A stretch of 64,000 nucleotides of DNA from contig NZ_JADCKB010000004.1 of the NCBI RefSeq assembly GCF_014982785.1, positions 62,001 to 126,000 of the forward strand, in the 5' to 3' direction. This document shows positions 42,993 through 51,557 of the stretch, in pieces. A program made the translations under genes and the position numbers. A model generated the notes under the pieces. The model saw only the letters and a list, made by a program, of their open reading frames with translations. It searched no databases and was not told the origin of the DNA. Source of the stretch: Ructibacterium gallinarum. Lineage in GTDB: Bacteria > Bacillota > Clostridia > Monoglobales > Monoglobaceae. Each line of letters begins with the position of its first letter. The stretch's first letter is position 1.

Positions 42993-44309
42993 TTATCGGA
43001 CAGGATTGCCGCAAATCCTTTTGAAAATCAACGGCGGCACACTTGGCATTTTCTCATCTATCTGTACACTACGGCTAAGTAAAGTCTTTGCTGCAGCAAT
43101 CCGCTCCTGATCCTCCGCATACAATCGCATTACCACATCTCCACGGCGTACATAATCCCCTCGCCGAGCTGTCAAATAAATTCCCGCCGCCGGGTCTATC
43201 TTATCCATCTTCATATTCCGTCCAGCGCCGAGCAAGACCGATGCTCTGCCCACCATCAGTGCATCGGGGCCGACCATATATCCATCCTCTTTTGCCAAGA
43301 TTTCCGTCTGGCATGCCGCCGGGGAAAATAAGGATGTATTTTCCAAATATTTTGTCTCGCCGCCTTGCGCTGCAACCGCTTGCAAAAGCTTTTCCATAGC
43401 CGCGCCTGAGGTCAGCATTTTTTCCGCCGTGTTCCTTGCCTCATCCTGCGGTAGTCCAAGCCCCAGATGTATCATTTCCGACGCCAGCGCAAGGGAAAGG
43501 CTGGTTAATCTTTCTTCTCCTCTGCCGCAAAGCACCTCCATAGCTTCTATGACTTCCAGGCGGTTACCTACCATGGTTCCAAGCGGCGTACTCATATCCG
43601 TAATCAACGCGGTGACACGCCGCCGGCAAGCCGTCGCAATTGACACCATCTGCTTTGCCAGTTCTTCCGCTTCTTGTGGCGTCTCCATAAACGCGCCGCT
43701 TCCGCATTTGACATCCAGCACCAAGTTTTTTGCTCCAGCCGCCAGCTTTTTACTCATAATTGAAGCCGCAATGAGCGGCAAACTGTCCACCGTACCAGTC
43801 ACATCTCTTAGCGCATAAAGCTTCTTATCACAAGGTACCATCTCCCCTGTTTGTCCCGCTAGCACCAAACCAATGGTTTTTGCCTGCCCATAAAATGCAT
43901 CCGTACGCAAGGCTGAAGAAAATCCTGGAATAGATTCCAACTTATCAACTGTCCCTCCAGTAAAACCTAGACCCCGGCCGCTCATTTTCGCAACAACACA
44001 CCCAGCTGCGGCAGCAATAGGCGCCGCAATTAAGGTAGTTTTGTCTCCCACACCGCCAGAAGAATGTTTATCTACCGTTGTTTCTCCGAAAGAGGAAAGG
44101 TCTATTTGATCTCCGCTATCAGCCATAGCCTGGGTAAACTGTGCTGTTTCCTCTGACGTCATTCCTTGAAACCATATTGCCATAGAAAAAGCTGCCGCCT
44201 GATAATCGGGAATCTGATCTTTAATATATCCCTGTACAAAATACTCCAGTTCCTCCTGGCTTAAAGCGCCGCCTCTCTTCTTCTTTTCAATCAAATCCAC
44301 CATCCGCAT
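42993..44309 (-). CDS. pdp: Pyrimidine-nucleoside phosphorylase
   Basis: This 438-residue enzyme phosphorolyses uridine, thymidine and deoxyuridine. It has the complete signature of the family. MVDLIEKKKRGGALSQEE is at the start. The phosphate site is VDKHSSGGVGDKTTLIAAPIAAAAG (about 79-103), and SGRGLGFTGGTVDKLESIPGF spans about 108-128. KKLAAGAKNLVLDVKCGSGAFM contains the catalytic Lys, and a C-terminal domain has an AEDGYMV-like barrel. Salvage of pyrimidine nucleosides is supported by the cytidine deaminase gene seven bases upstream. Confidence 0.95.
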   Translation of the reverse strand: MRMVDLIEKKKRGGALSQEELEYFVQGYIKDQIPDYQAAAFSMAIWFQGMTSEETAQFTQAMADSGDQIDLSSFGETTVDKHSSGGVGDKTTLIAAPIAAAAGCVVAKMSGRGLGFTGGTVDKLESIPGFSSALRTDAFYGQAKTIGLVLAGQTGEMVPCDKKLYALRDVTGTVDSLPLIAASIMSKKLAAGAKNLVLDVKCGSGAFMETPQEAEELAKQMVSIATACRRRVTALITDMSTPLGTMVGNRLEVIEAMEVLCGRGEERLTSLSLALASEMIHLGLGLPQDEARNTAEKMLTSGAAMEKLLQAVAAQGGETKYLENTSLFSPAACQTEILAKEDGYMVGPDALMVGRASVLLGAGRNMKMDKIDPAAGIYLTARRGDYVRRGDVVMRLYAEDQERIAAAKTLLSRSVQIDEKMPSVPPLIFKRICGNPVR

Positions 44310-44316
44310 GGCTGCT

Positions 44317-44712
44317 TCACATTCCTTTCTGTTCCAGTTTAAATGCCATGGGCAGCAGTTCTTTTAAAGAAAAGCTCCGTATGTCTTGACCACGGCAAAG
44401 CAGAACACGAAAATCCGGCGCACAAAATTCGCTCATCACTTGACGGCAAATTCCACATGGTGGACAAAAATCATCACCGCCCGCTATTGCAATAGCCTCA
44501 AAGACCGTTTCCCCCGCTAGTATCGCCTGAAAAAAAGCAGTCCGCTCCGCACAAACTGATGCACCGTAAGATGCGTTTTCGATATTCGCGCCAATATAAA
44601 TCCTACCGGTCGCTGTCAGCAATGCTGCTCCCACCCGAAAGCCAGAGTAAGGGGCATAGCTATGCTCCGATGCCTGTCTTGCCGCGCTTATCAGCTTTTC
44701 CTCTGTTACCAT
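44317..44712 (-). CDS. cdd: Cytidine deaminase
   Basis: This 131-residue zinc enzyme converts cytidine and deoxycytidine to uridine derivatives. SYAPYSGFRVGAALLTATGRIYIGANIENASYG holds the substrate-binding part. CAERTAFFQAI has the first zinc Cys and catalytic Glu, and PPCGICRQVMSEF the other two zinc Cys. Tetrameric, all-cysteine type as in Gram-positives. The start was moved to the ATG after AAGGCGGTG. The longer frame lies over the promoter and the end of the amidase gene. Confidence 0.96.
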   Translation of the reverse strand: MVTEEKLISAARQASEHSYAPYSGFRVGAALLTATGRIYIGANIENASYGASVCAERTAFFQAILAGETVFEAIAIAGGDDFCPPCGICRQVMSEFCAPDFRVLLCRGQDIRSFSLKELLPMAFKLEQKGM

Positions 44713-44736
44713 GGGTATCACCGCCTTTCTATTTAT

Positions 44737-44765
44737 ATTATACCATTTTACACTACAATTTTCAA
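44737..44765 (-). promoter_or_regulatory. Internal promoter of cdd-pdp
   Basis: TTGAAA and TATAAT on the minus strand with a 17-bp spacer, overlapping the last codons of the amidase gene. It gives the salvage genes a transcript independent of the amidase. Confidence 0.7.
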
Positions 44766-45418
44766 TCATCATTTAACGACGCCAAAAACGCCTGCCAATC
44801 TACCTCCGACATCGTTCCGGGACAATCCTTTCCACTAGCATCCCGATGCCGCACCACATGATCTATATCAATATGCAGTTCTTTCATTAACTTTTTTGTC
44901 AGCTGTCTGGCATTTTCCACTGCCGCAGCATAATTCCCGTCTCGATTCACACAGATTTCAATTCCCACACTGTTCCGATTATTAATTTTTGCTTTTGCAC
45001 CACCATCGCCGCAGTGCCATGTGTAATAATGATAATAATCATTAATTTGAAGCGCCTGTATGTCATCTACAAAAAAATCCGCACTGGAGCCCCGGTCACC
45101 ACCACTAAAATAAATGTAATGGCTTTGGGCATCAGCCCCAACACCACGGTTTGCTGTATCATGAATCACCAAATAAGATATGGTATATGGCGTACGGAGA
45201 CAGCGAGTGCGGTTATAAGGAATTTGAAGGCCCTTATATCCTATCGGCGCAGCCAAATAACGGGTAAATAAAAAAACAGCAAGAAACAGCAACACCGCTC
45301 CTAAAAACAGTTTGCGTTTCCGCCGTCTGCGCCACCGGTGCCTCTGTTTTCTGTTCCGAAAAGTCGGCTCATACCATTGTGAATTCAAAGATTCCTGCTC
45401 TGTTTCTATGTACCGCAT
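44762..45418 (-). CDS. Membrane-anchored N-acetylmuramoyl-L-alanine amidase (Ami_2 type)
   Basis: This 218-residue protein has a strongly basic cytoplasmic tail (residues 20-36, Arg/Lys-rich) and one membrane anchor (about 37-54). An extracellular zinc amidase domain of the Ami_2/PGRP type follows. ISYLVIHDTANRG gives the first zinc His (about 82-94). The HWFVDD-like region is SADFFVDDIQALQIN, and WHCGDGGAKAKINNRNSVGIEICVN the central part. HIDHVVRHRDASGKDCPGTM contributes the second His and catalytic region. It should cleave the sugar-peptide bond of peptidoglycan, in growth or remodelling. No phage genes lie nearby. Confidence 0.88.
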   Translation of the reverse strand: MRYIETEQESLNSQWYEPTFRNRKQRHRWRRRRKRKLFLGAVLLFLAVFLFTRYLAAPIGYKGLQIPYNRTRCLRTPYTISYLVIHDTANRGVGADAQSHYIYFSGGDRGSSADFFVDDIQALQINDYYHYYTWHCGDGGAKAKINNRNSVGIEICVNRDGNYAAAVENARQLTKKLMKELHIDIDHVVRHRDASGKDCPGTMSEVDWQAFLASLNDD

Positions 45419-45518
45419 CTCTTTATCTCCTTTTATAATATGAAACAGAATAACACAGATTTCTTAATAAAACATAAAGTTTTTGTAAAGATTTGTAATA
45501 GTTTGACGAAGATAGCAA

Positions 45519-45547
45519 TAGACATTTGCTGTCTTTTGTTGTATAAT
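45519..45547 (+). promoter_or_regulatory. Promoter of the MFS gene
   Basis: TAGACA and TATAAT, 17-bp spacer, about 65 bases before the transporter's AAAGGG site. Confidence 0.6.
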
Positions 45548-45618
45548 TATTTTTATGAAACGAAAGAAAAGCGAAATCAAAATGATTATCAATAAACTTA
45601 TACAGAAAGGGTGCTTTC

Positions 45619-46860
45619 ATGAACCAGCCTTCTTTTCACCGCACTCGGCTTGCCTGCTGGACGGTTAACCTTTCCATGTCCGTTGTTGCAATGCTGCCAC
45701 CTTTATTATTTACAGCATTTTATCAATTATATCAGATTTCCTATTTTCAGTTGGGCGCATTGGTACTGATCAATTTCTGTACACAATTGCTCATTGATTT
45801 ATTGTTGTCTTTTTATGGCCATAAATACAATTTAACAAAAACAATAAAGCTGATTCCTGTGCTCACCGCCGCGGGGCTGCTTCTTTACGCCGTGCTCCCC
45901 ACAGTGTTTCCCAACACTGCCTATGGCGGTTTGGTGATCGGAACTATATTCTTTTCTGCCTCCGGCGGGCTTGCAGAGGTATTAATCAGCCCTATTATCG
46001 CAGCTATTCCTTCGGATAATCCAGAACGTGAAATGAGTCGTCTTCACGCAGTTTATGCCTGGGGTGTAGTGGGCGTTGTCATCATTAGCACCTGTTTTCT
46101 CCAGAAATTTGGGAAAGCTTCCTGGCCATGGCTGACTGGATTCTGGACACTGCTTCCGGTAATCGCGGCCGTTCTTTTTTCCCGCGCTCCCATTCCGGAT
46201 ATGCAAACACCACAAAAAACTTCCCAGGTTTTTCGGCTTCTGTTCAGCAGGGATTTTTTACTTTGTTTTTTTTGCATATTTTCCGGAGGTGCCAGCGAAT
46301 GCATCATGTCTCAATGGGCTTCCAGTTATTTGGAGCAGGCATTCCTTCTGCCAAAGGTTTGGGGCGACCTTTTAGGCGTTGCCCTGTTTGCTGTCATGCT
46401 TGGCATTGGGCGCAGTGCTTATGCAAAATACGGAAAAAATCTCAGCAAAACGCTTATGTTTAGTGCCACAGGAGCACTGCTATGTTATCTATCCGCCGCC
46501 TTGACCAACCACCCACTGCTCGCTCTTGCCGCTTGTGCGCTTACAGGTCTATTTACTGCCATGCTGTGGCCCGGCAGTCTTTTAACTGCTTCCGGCCGTT
46601 TCCCGGCCTCTGGGGTTGCTGTATTTGCTTTAATGGCGGCTGGTGGTGATTTGGGTGCAGCCGCAGGTCCCCAGCTTTTAGGAGCGATTGTGGATTTTCT
46701 TCTGCAAAATCCCGCTGTTTCTACCTTCGCTGAAAGCTGGAAGCTTTCCGCTTTACAGTTTTCCATGAAAGCCGGCCTGCTATTCTGTTCCATCTTTCCT
46801 CTGACAGCAGTCTGCTTTTTTACCACCGCAAAACGACGATTTACAGAAAATCCGCAATGA
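45619..46860 (+). CDS. Major facilitator superfamily transporter
   Basis: This 413-residue protein has twelve predicted membrane segments in two halves of six. The first loop carries a D-x3-S-x-Y-G-H-K element (LLIDLLLSFYGHKYNLTKT), a variant of the MFS loop motif. No gene for a sugar enzyme lies alongside, and the substrate cannot be stated. The pattern is closest to the fucose-permease-like/sugar transporter group of Firmicutes, a weak assignment. AAAGGG lies eight bases before the ATG. Its 3' end overlaps the convergent glycosylase gene by 20 bases. Confidence 0.85.
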   Translation: MNQPSFHRTRLACWTVNLSMSVVAMLPPLLFTAFYQLYQISYFQLGALVLINFCTQLLIDLLLSFYGHKYNLTKTIKLIPVLTAAGLLLYAVLPTVFPNTAYGGLVIGTIFFSASGGLAEVLISPIIAAIPSDNPEREMSRLHAVYAWGVVGVVIISTCFLQKFGKASWPWLTGFWTLLPVIAAVLFSRAPIPDMQTPQKTSQVFRLLFSRDFLLCFFCIFSGGASECIMSQWASSYLEQAFLLPKVWGDLLGVALFAVMLGIGRSAYAKYGKNLSKTLMFSATGALLCYLSAALTNHPLLALAACALTGLFTAMLWPGSLLTASGRFPASGVAVFALMAAGGDLGAAAGPQLLGAIVDFLLQNPAVSTFAESWKLSALQFSMKAGLLFCSIFPLTAVCFFTTAKRRFTENPQ

Positions 46861-47323
46861 TACGCCAGGTTTCCTTCAGTCTATCTTCCGTCCAAGCCGC
46901 ATTAGCCGGGCTGGTAGATGGCAAACAAATGGCTTGCCGTCCGGTAAGCGGCTGGATATACTTGCGGTAATACTTTTCCGCCGTGCGGCCGTTGACAAAT
47001 ACAGCACGAATTTGGGCTCCGGTTAAAATCGGGCTCAAATCATTAGGCACCACGTTTTTGATGCTACTGTCCGCACTGCCCTCTATTTCGCAGGCAGCAA
47101 GCACATCCCATAATGCTATACCATGTTGATACAAAAAATCTTTCTTATCCTCAATGGTATTGGGAACTTCTGCGTCAAGCACACCCGCCAGAACCCGCCA
47201 AAACCGGTTTTGCGGATGGCCGTAAAAAAAGTTCTGCTGGCGGGATTTGACCGATGGAAAACTGCCCAAGATCAATATTTTAGAATCGCCGCGGTACAAC
47301 GGCGGAAATGGATGTTTCATCAT
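46841..47323 (-). CDS. Hypoxanthine/uracil-DNA glycosylase, family 6-like
   Basis: This 160-residue enzyme belongs to the uracil-DNA glycosylase superfamily. ILILGSFPSVKSRQQNFFYGHPQNRFWRVLAGVL (about 17-50) gives the water-activating and base-pocket motif with the typical asparagine. LWDVLAACEIEGSADSSIKNVVPND follows. The C-terminal loop STSPANAAW is the DNA intercalation motif. This is the pattern of DNA-deoxyinosine glycosylases (family 6 HDG). The start was set at ATG-ATG behind GAGGTG; an upstream GTG lies in the site. Confidence 0.88.
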   Translation of the reverse strand: MMKHPFPPLYRGDSKILILGSFPSVKSRQQNFFYGHPQNRFWRVLAGVLDAEVPNTIEDKKDFLYQHGIALWDVLAACEIEGSADSSIKNVVPNDLSPILTGAQIRAVFVNGRTAEKYYRKYIQPLTGRQAICLPSTSPANAAWTEDRLKETWRIIADFL

Positions 47324-47352
47324 CACACTCACCTCTATTTTAAGCTATTTTC

Positions 47353-47381
47353 ATCATAGCACATTTCGCCTGCAAAAGCAA
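47353..47381 (-). promoter_or_regulatory. Promoter of the DNA glycosylase
   Basis: TTGCTT and TATGAT on the minus strand, 17-bp spacer. The -35 boxes of this and the divergent promoter at 47394 are 12 bp apart, so polymerase binding at the two may interfere. Confidence 0.65.
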
Positions 47382-47393
47382 CGTTTAGCAATC

Positions 47394-47422
47394 TTGACGG
47401 CTTTTCTGTTTTGTGGTATGAT
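47394..47422 (+). promoter_or_regulatory. Promoter of the SLC13/ArsB-like permease
   Basis: TTGACG and TATGAT with a 17-bp spacer, divergent from the glycosylase promoter. Confidence 0.7.
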
Positions 47423-47455
47423 ACCGCTGAATCTTAATACAAATGAGGAATTTTT

Positions 47456-48577
47456 ATGAAAATCAAATCTTTGCTTCGGCAAGATCCGGTTTTGGTAATT
47501 GCTCTGCTTCTAGCGGTTGTTTCCATGTTTTTTGTTTCGCCAGATACCGAATACGCCGCCTATATTGACTACCGTACCCTTTGTATTCTTTTCTGCCTTA
47601 TGGCAGTCATTGAAGGCATAAAACAGCTGGGAATTTTCCGCCGGCTTGCAGAATTACTTCTTGCTCATGCAAAAACCATGCGGGATCTGAGTTTGTATAT
47701 GTGCAGCTTGTGTTTCTTTAGCTCTATGGTAATCACCAACGATGTAGCACTTTTGACCTTTGTTCCCTTTACCATCACTACACTACAACTTTCTGGAAAT
47801 TCGCGGCGGCTAATTCCTTTAATTACCATGGAAACCGTTGCAGCTAATCTGGGGAGCATGCTGACACCTATCGGCAATCCCCAGAATCTATACCTGTTTT
47901 CCGCATTTTCCATGGAACCCGCTGTATTTTTTCGAAGTATTTTTCCCTATGCTGCCCTGTCTTTTCTGATGATTCTACTTTCGGTCCTATTTCTAGGACA
48001 AGAACCAGCAGAAACACAAACCGAACCGTTCAAACTCTCCTTTACCGGGAAAAAAGCGAAAATGCTCTGTATCAGCTACATTATTTTTCTGCTTCTATCC
48101 CTGCTGACTGTCTTTCGCATTCTACCCTGCTGGATCGTTCTTGTTCTGCTGATCCCGTTCCTTTTAGCGGCAGACCGGCACATCCTGCGCTCTATAGATT
48201 ACAGTCTACTCTTTACCTTTGCATTTTTATTTATTTTTATCGGAAATCTGGGCAGAATTCCCGCCGTCAGCTCCCTGCTCGGGCAAATGGTAACCGGTCG
48301 GGAGGTTCCAATTGGCATCCTTTCCAGCCAATTTCTTTCCAACGTTCCCGCTGCCATTTTGCTCTCTGGTTTTACCCAAAATGCACCTCAACTGCTGATC
48401 GGTGTTAATCTAGGCGGGCTGGGGACCTTAATAGCCTCCATGGCCAGCCTGATTTCTTTTAAATTTCTAATGCGCCAAAAGGTTCCAGCTGGGAAATACC
48501 TTTTGTTTTTTACCGCTGTCAATCTCCTTTTTCTGATTTGCAATCTTCTTCTTTGGTTTCTGCTATGTCTGTTTTAA
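47456..48577 (+). CDS. SLC13/ArsB-type anion or Na+ permease
   Basis: This 373-residue membrane protein has about ten segments. The first half-signature VITNDVALLTFVPFTI (about 91-106) and ANLGSMLTPIGNPQNLYLF (about 128-146) match the ion-transporter superfamily that includes ArsB, NhaD and dicarboxylate carriers. The second repeat has FLSNVPAAILLSGF (about 297-310). These Asn/Asp/Pro loops bind the ion or substrate. It is shorter than typical SLC13 members. Substrate unknown. GAGG precedes the ATG by eight bases; a terminator follows immediately. Confidence 0.85.
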   Translation: MKIKSLLRQDPVLVIALLLAVVSMFFVSPDTEYAAYIDYRTLCILFCLMAVIEGIKQLGIFRRLAELLLAHAKTMRDLSLYMCSLCFFSSMVITNDVALLTFVPFTITTLQLSGNSRRLIPLITMETVAANLGSMLTPIGNPQNLYLFSAFSMEPAVFFRSIFPYAALSFLMILLSVLFLGQEPAETQTEPFKLSFTGKKAKMLCISYIIFLLLSLLTVFRILPCWIVLVLLIPFLLAADRHILRSIDYSLLFTFAFLFIFIGNLGRIPAVSSLLGQMVTGREVPIGILSSQFLSNVPAAILLSGFTQNAPQLLIGVNLGGLGTLIASMASLISFKFLMRQKVPAGKYLLFFTAVNLLFLICNLLLWFLLCLF

Positions 48578-48579
48578 AA

Positions 48580-48613
48580 AACTCGGTGCTTTTGAAAAAG
48601 CAGCCGGGTTTTA
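48580..48613. terminator. Convergent terminator between the permease and the AraC regulator
   Basis: A 14-bp stem with wobble pairs and one bulge (AACTCGGTGCTTTT with AAAAGCAGCCGGGTT), ending in TTTT on the plus strand and with a six-T tract on the minus side. It may serve both convergent genes. Confidence 0.75.
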
Positions 48614-49489
48614 CTAATCATCGAAGCCAGGATTTTTTCTGCGTTCCTCACATAATTCCATATACTCCGTCGGTGTCATTCCCATGAGCTTTTTAAAAAC
48701 CTGTGCAAAATAGCTCGCATGATTAAATCCGCTTTCTGCGGCAATTTCCGAAACATGTCTCTTTCCGTTCTCTATCAGTATGCCTGCCCTTCGAATTCGA
48801 AAGGTATTCAAATATACCTGAAATTTCACTCCAAAATTTTTCTTAAATAAACGGCAGAAATAGCTGCTATTATATTGAAAGTACTCCGCTGCCTCTTTGG
48901 AAGTAATATCGAACTGATAGTTCTGCCGAATAAACTGATAAACCTCAGCTGCAAATCCGCCGTCTACGTGTTCTCCTAATGCAAGCGCAAGACCCATTTG
49001 CTCTATCTCCGCCAGGAGCAGATACAGCTCCCCAACAGCTTTTAAAACCCATGCCGGCTCATTTTTTTCAAAAGCCGTGCAAAAAGCTACTATATGCCCA
49101 GCAACAGAAGGCACCTCTTGACAGTAAGAACAAAACCGTCGCCGTCCTGCCGTATACTCCTCCAGCAGAAAATCCTTTTCTCTCCGCAGCAACGCTCCCA
49201 TATCAAAGTCAATACAGTAATAACAAAGCCGCTGTCCGCTTTGCACCATACCATAATGCAATTCATAGGGATTGATCAGAAAAACCGCTCCGGAATCAAA
49301 GCTGTATCTTTGTCCGCTAATCCAAAATTCACCCTTCCCATGCTTAATATAGAGCATTTCAACATCACCATGATAATGTGCATGGGTAAAAATACCACCA
49401 TCTTTTTCCAGCTGTTTTGGTTCTTTTTCTGCATAAAACCCCACTGCCGCAATCCCGCGGGGCTGTGCGATATAACTGTCATTAAACAT
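48614..49489 (-). CDS. AraC-family regulator with cupin sensor domain
   Basis: This 291-residue regulator has an N-terminal cupin-like domain (residues 25-110; HAHYHGDVEMLYIKHGKGEFWISGQRY, INPYELHYG). The C-terminal tandem helix-turn-helix spans about 185-285: ITSKEAAEYFQYNSSYFCRLFKKNFG, then HVSEIAAESGFNHASYFAQVFKKLMGMTPTEY. Such proteins usually bind a sugar and activate a neighbouring carbohydrate operon. The divergent glycosidase-like gene 166 bases away is the natural target. Ligand unknown. Confidence 0.92.
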   Translation of the reverse strand: MFNDSYIAQPRGIAAVGFYAEKEPKQLEKDGGIFTHAHYHGDVEMLYIKHGKGEFWISGQRYSFDSGAVFLINPYELHYGMVQSGQRLCYYCIDFDMGALLRREKDFLLEEYTAGRRRFCSYCQEVPSVAGHIVAFCTAFEKNEPAWVLKAVGELYLLLAEIEQMGLALALGEHVDGGFAAEVYQFIRQNYQFDITSKEAAEYFQYNSSYFCRLFKKNFGVKFQVYLNTFRIRRAGILIENGKRHVSEIAAESGFNHASYFAQVFKKLMGMTPTEYMELCEERRKNPGFDD

Positions 49490-49521
49490 ATCTTCTTGCC
49501 CCCTTTTATTCTTCCTTCTGT

Positions 49522-49550
49522 ATCATATCCAAGATGCAGACAAAAGTCAA
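49522..49550 (-). promoter_or_regulatory. Promoter of the araC-like gene
   Basis: TTGACT and TATGAT on the minus strand with a 17-bp spacer. TTGACTTTT occurs twice, 12 bp apart, at and above the -35 box. This direct repeat could be an AraC-type half-site pair. Confidence 0.7.
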
Positions 49551-49655
49551 TAAAAAGTCAAAATTGTTATAGTAAATAGTTCTTTTTTTTATTGCTTTTT
49601 ATGCTTTTTTCTTTTACGCTTTGAGTATAAGAAAAACTTTGAAAGGATGAAAACG

Positions 49656-51119
49656 ATGAACCAGAATACACCTGAATTTCAAATTATATATGGAAAATAT
49701 GAAGGTTTGGAAAAAAAGGCTGCAGAAATCATTGCAGAAGCTGTTGCCCCCTATCTACCGTATTCCCTCACCGCAAGCCCGGCCGATACAGTTACCGAAC
49801 AACATCTGGCAGACATTCAGCCTATTTTCGTGGGGACAGCTGCATCCAATCCCTATATTGCCACTCTTCTCCGCAGAGAATTTCTCCAACCCGCCCCGGG
49901 GCCGGAAGGTTATTCCATTCGGGTTTTACCGAATCCATTTTGTCCCAAAAACCAGGCCATAATCATTATGGGGTTTGACGATCACGGAACACTTTATGGT
50001 GCCTTGGACTTTCAGGCCTATTATCTTCCAGAAGCAGAAAACAACCACCTACACACCACCTATTTTGACCCTATCTTTACAGAAAAACCGCTTCCCGATT
50101 ATGCATCAATTTCCGTTCCAGAAATCAAATTCCGAGGGCTCTGGAGCTGGGGGCATATGATCTATGATTACAAAAAATATCTGGAACACATGATGCGTCT
50201 GAAAATGAATACCATGATCATCTGGAATGATTTTGTGCCAGTAAATATACGAGAAATTATTGATTATGCCCATAGCTGTGGCATCCGCATGATTGCAGGA
50301 TACGCCTGGGGTTGGGAAACTGCCGTTTCGGATCATATGGATATTTCAAACCCGAAATTTTTAATGCAACTCCAAGAGCATATCTGCCAGGAATTTAAAA
50401 AAAATTACCAGAGTCTTAATCTTGACGGCATTTATTTCCAATCCTTTACTGAAACCAGCCAGGAAACACGCAACGGCGTATCTATTGCTGAGACCGTTGT
50501 ACCCTTTGTTAATGCAGTCAGCCGACGCTTATCTGCGTATTGCGAAAACATGCCTCTCTATTTTGGTTTACATGCCACCAGTGTCTTTGACAAGCTGGAA
50601 ATTATAAAACAAATAGATCCCGAAATCTGCATTGTCTGGGAAGACTGCGGAGCCTTTCCCTATGCCTATCTCCCCAGCCAAACCGCAGACTATGAAAAAA
50701 CGCTGGCCTTTACTGACCAAATTACCATCCTTCGAGGAAAAAGCGAAAAGTTTGGTGCTGTTTTAAAAGGATTAACCTGTCTGGATTGGGATCATTTCCG
50801 CCACCAAAGCGGCCCATATATCATGGGTCACAGCGCGGAAGCCTTCATCCGACAACGTGCAATCGAAAAAGAACAAATATGGCGTTTTACCACTGCGTTC
50901 TGGCTTGAAAACCTCTGCCTTGCCAAAGAAACCATACAAAGAATTTTTCAAAACACTAAGGGGCATACCATGATTACCGCCTTACTGGAAGACGGCCTGC
51001 TGGAAGCCTATATTCCCTTGCCGGCAGCATTAATGGGAGAACTGCTGTGGAACAGCAGCCAGCCAACATCCATTCTTCTCCGGCGTATAGCTTTGAGAAA
51101 AGATATAAGATTTTCCTAA
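49656..51119 (+). CDS. GH20/GH67-like glycosidase (possibly with a shortened C-terminus)
   Basis: This 487-residue cytoplasmic protein (no signal peptide) has an N-terminal GH20b/alpha-glucuronidase-like domain (about 5-125; IFVGTAASNPYIATLL, IIIMGFDDHGTLYGALDFQAYYL). A barrel follows, starting at IKFRGLWSWGHMIYDYKKYLEHMMRLKMNTMIIWNDF (about 150-186). Possible acid residues lie in IYFQSFTETSQE and IVWEDCG. Substrate unknown; the divergent AraC gene points to carbohydrate control. The start is the ATG nine bases after AAAGG. After the stop the same frame has two further stops and then a 40-codon open stretch of protein-like sequence, suggesting a decayed tail. Confidence 0.7.
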   Translation: MNQNTPEFQIIYGKYEGLEKKAAEIIAEAVAPYLPYSLTASPADTVTEQHLADIQPIFVGTAASNPYIATLLRREFLQPAPGPEGYSIRVLPNPFCPKNQAIIIMGFDDHGTLYGALDFQAYYLPEAENNHLHTTYFDPIFTEKPLPDYASISVPEIKFRGLWSWGHMIYDYKKYLEHMMRLKMNTMIIWNDFVPVNIREIIDYAHSCGIRMIAGYAWGWETAVSDHMDISNPKFLMQLQEHICQEFKKNYQSLNLDGIYFQSFTETSQETRNGVSIAETVVPFVNAVSRRLSAYCENMPLYFGLHATSVFDKLEIIKQIDPEICIVWEDCGAFPYAYLPSQTADYEKTLAFTDQITILRGKSEKFGAVLKGLTCLDWDHFRHQSGPYIMGHSAEAFIRQRAIEKEQIWRFTTAFWLENLCLAKETIQRIFQNTKGHTMITALLEDGLLEAYIPLPAALMGELLWNSSQPTSILLRRIALRKDIRFS

Positions 51120-51341
51120 AATAATGTGTTCTTTTAAGGAAGAAAATAAAATGCAACTGTGTTTTCGTTTCTGAGACTTTGGCACTGCATACAGGCTGAA
51201 AGCCCTTATGTAGATATTCTGAAAAAAACAGGTGTACTATTATCGTTTTCAAAGATAATGAAACTTTTATAAACACCCAGCGTCCGCTTCCTTCTCTCAC
51301 CTTTTTCTGCGCTGTATCATATATTGTAAACGGTGATACTT
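51120..51341 (+). other. Intergenic stretch with a possible decayed coding tail
   Basis: Frame-continuous with the glycosidase-like gene, after stops at 51117, 51135 and 51147, about 40 codons (51150-51272) read without a stop. They give helix-like sequence including LWHCIQAESPYVDILKK. No ribosome binding site or start codon belongs to it. Beyond it nothing is seen up to the small gene at 51342. Confidence 0.4.
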
Positions 51342-51533
51342 ATGAATAATCCAAATGCTGCATCAACTGCAATCCATGCTCTGGCTGTATCCATTGCCCA
51401 ACACCTGCGCGACGATGACCTAGTGCTTTGCGCCGCTCTATTGACACAGCTTGCAGACACCTTGGCATCTATCGCCGCCTGCCGTGCACATATCAACGAA
51501 AATAATTCCCGAGAGACGCCTTTCTCTGGTTGA
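51342..51533 (+). CDS. Small conserved-looking helical protein (DUF6774-like)
   Basis: This 63-residue protein is mostly one amphipathic helical pair, rich in Ala and Leu (STAIHALAVSIAQHLRDDDL and LCAALLTQLADTLASIAACR). It resembles short proteins grouped as DUF6774 in Clostridia; I state this from memory of the pattern. GGTGAT precedes the ATG. Function unknown. It stands alone in front of the two-component system and ends just upstream of that operon's promoter. Confidence 0.6.
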   Translation: MNNPNAASTAIHALAVSIAQHLRDDDLVLCAALLTQLADTLASIAACRAHINENNSRETPFSG

Positions 51534-51557
51534 CTTTCTTTTTTTCTATGCTACAAT
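51530..51557 (+). promoter_or_regulatory. Promoter of the two-component operon
   Basis: TTGACT and TACAAT with a 16-bp spacer. Directly downstream, TTAAGAAA occurs twice (51563-51570 and 51574-51581) with an 11-bp period. That is the type of direct repeat bound by OmpR/PhoB-family regulators, so the response regulator may control its own gene. Confidence 0.65.

Noticed and set aside
44762-45418. Amidase gene as part of a prophage lysis module
   Set aside because: It has a membrane anchor and lies among nucleoside-metabolism genes, with no holin or phage structural genes nearby.
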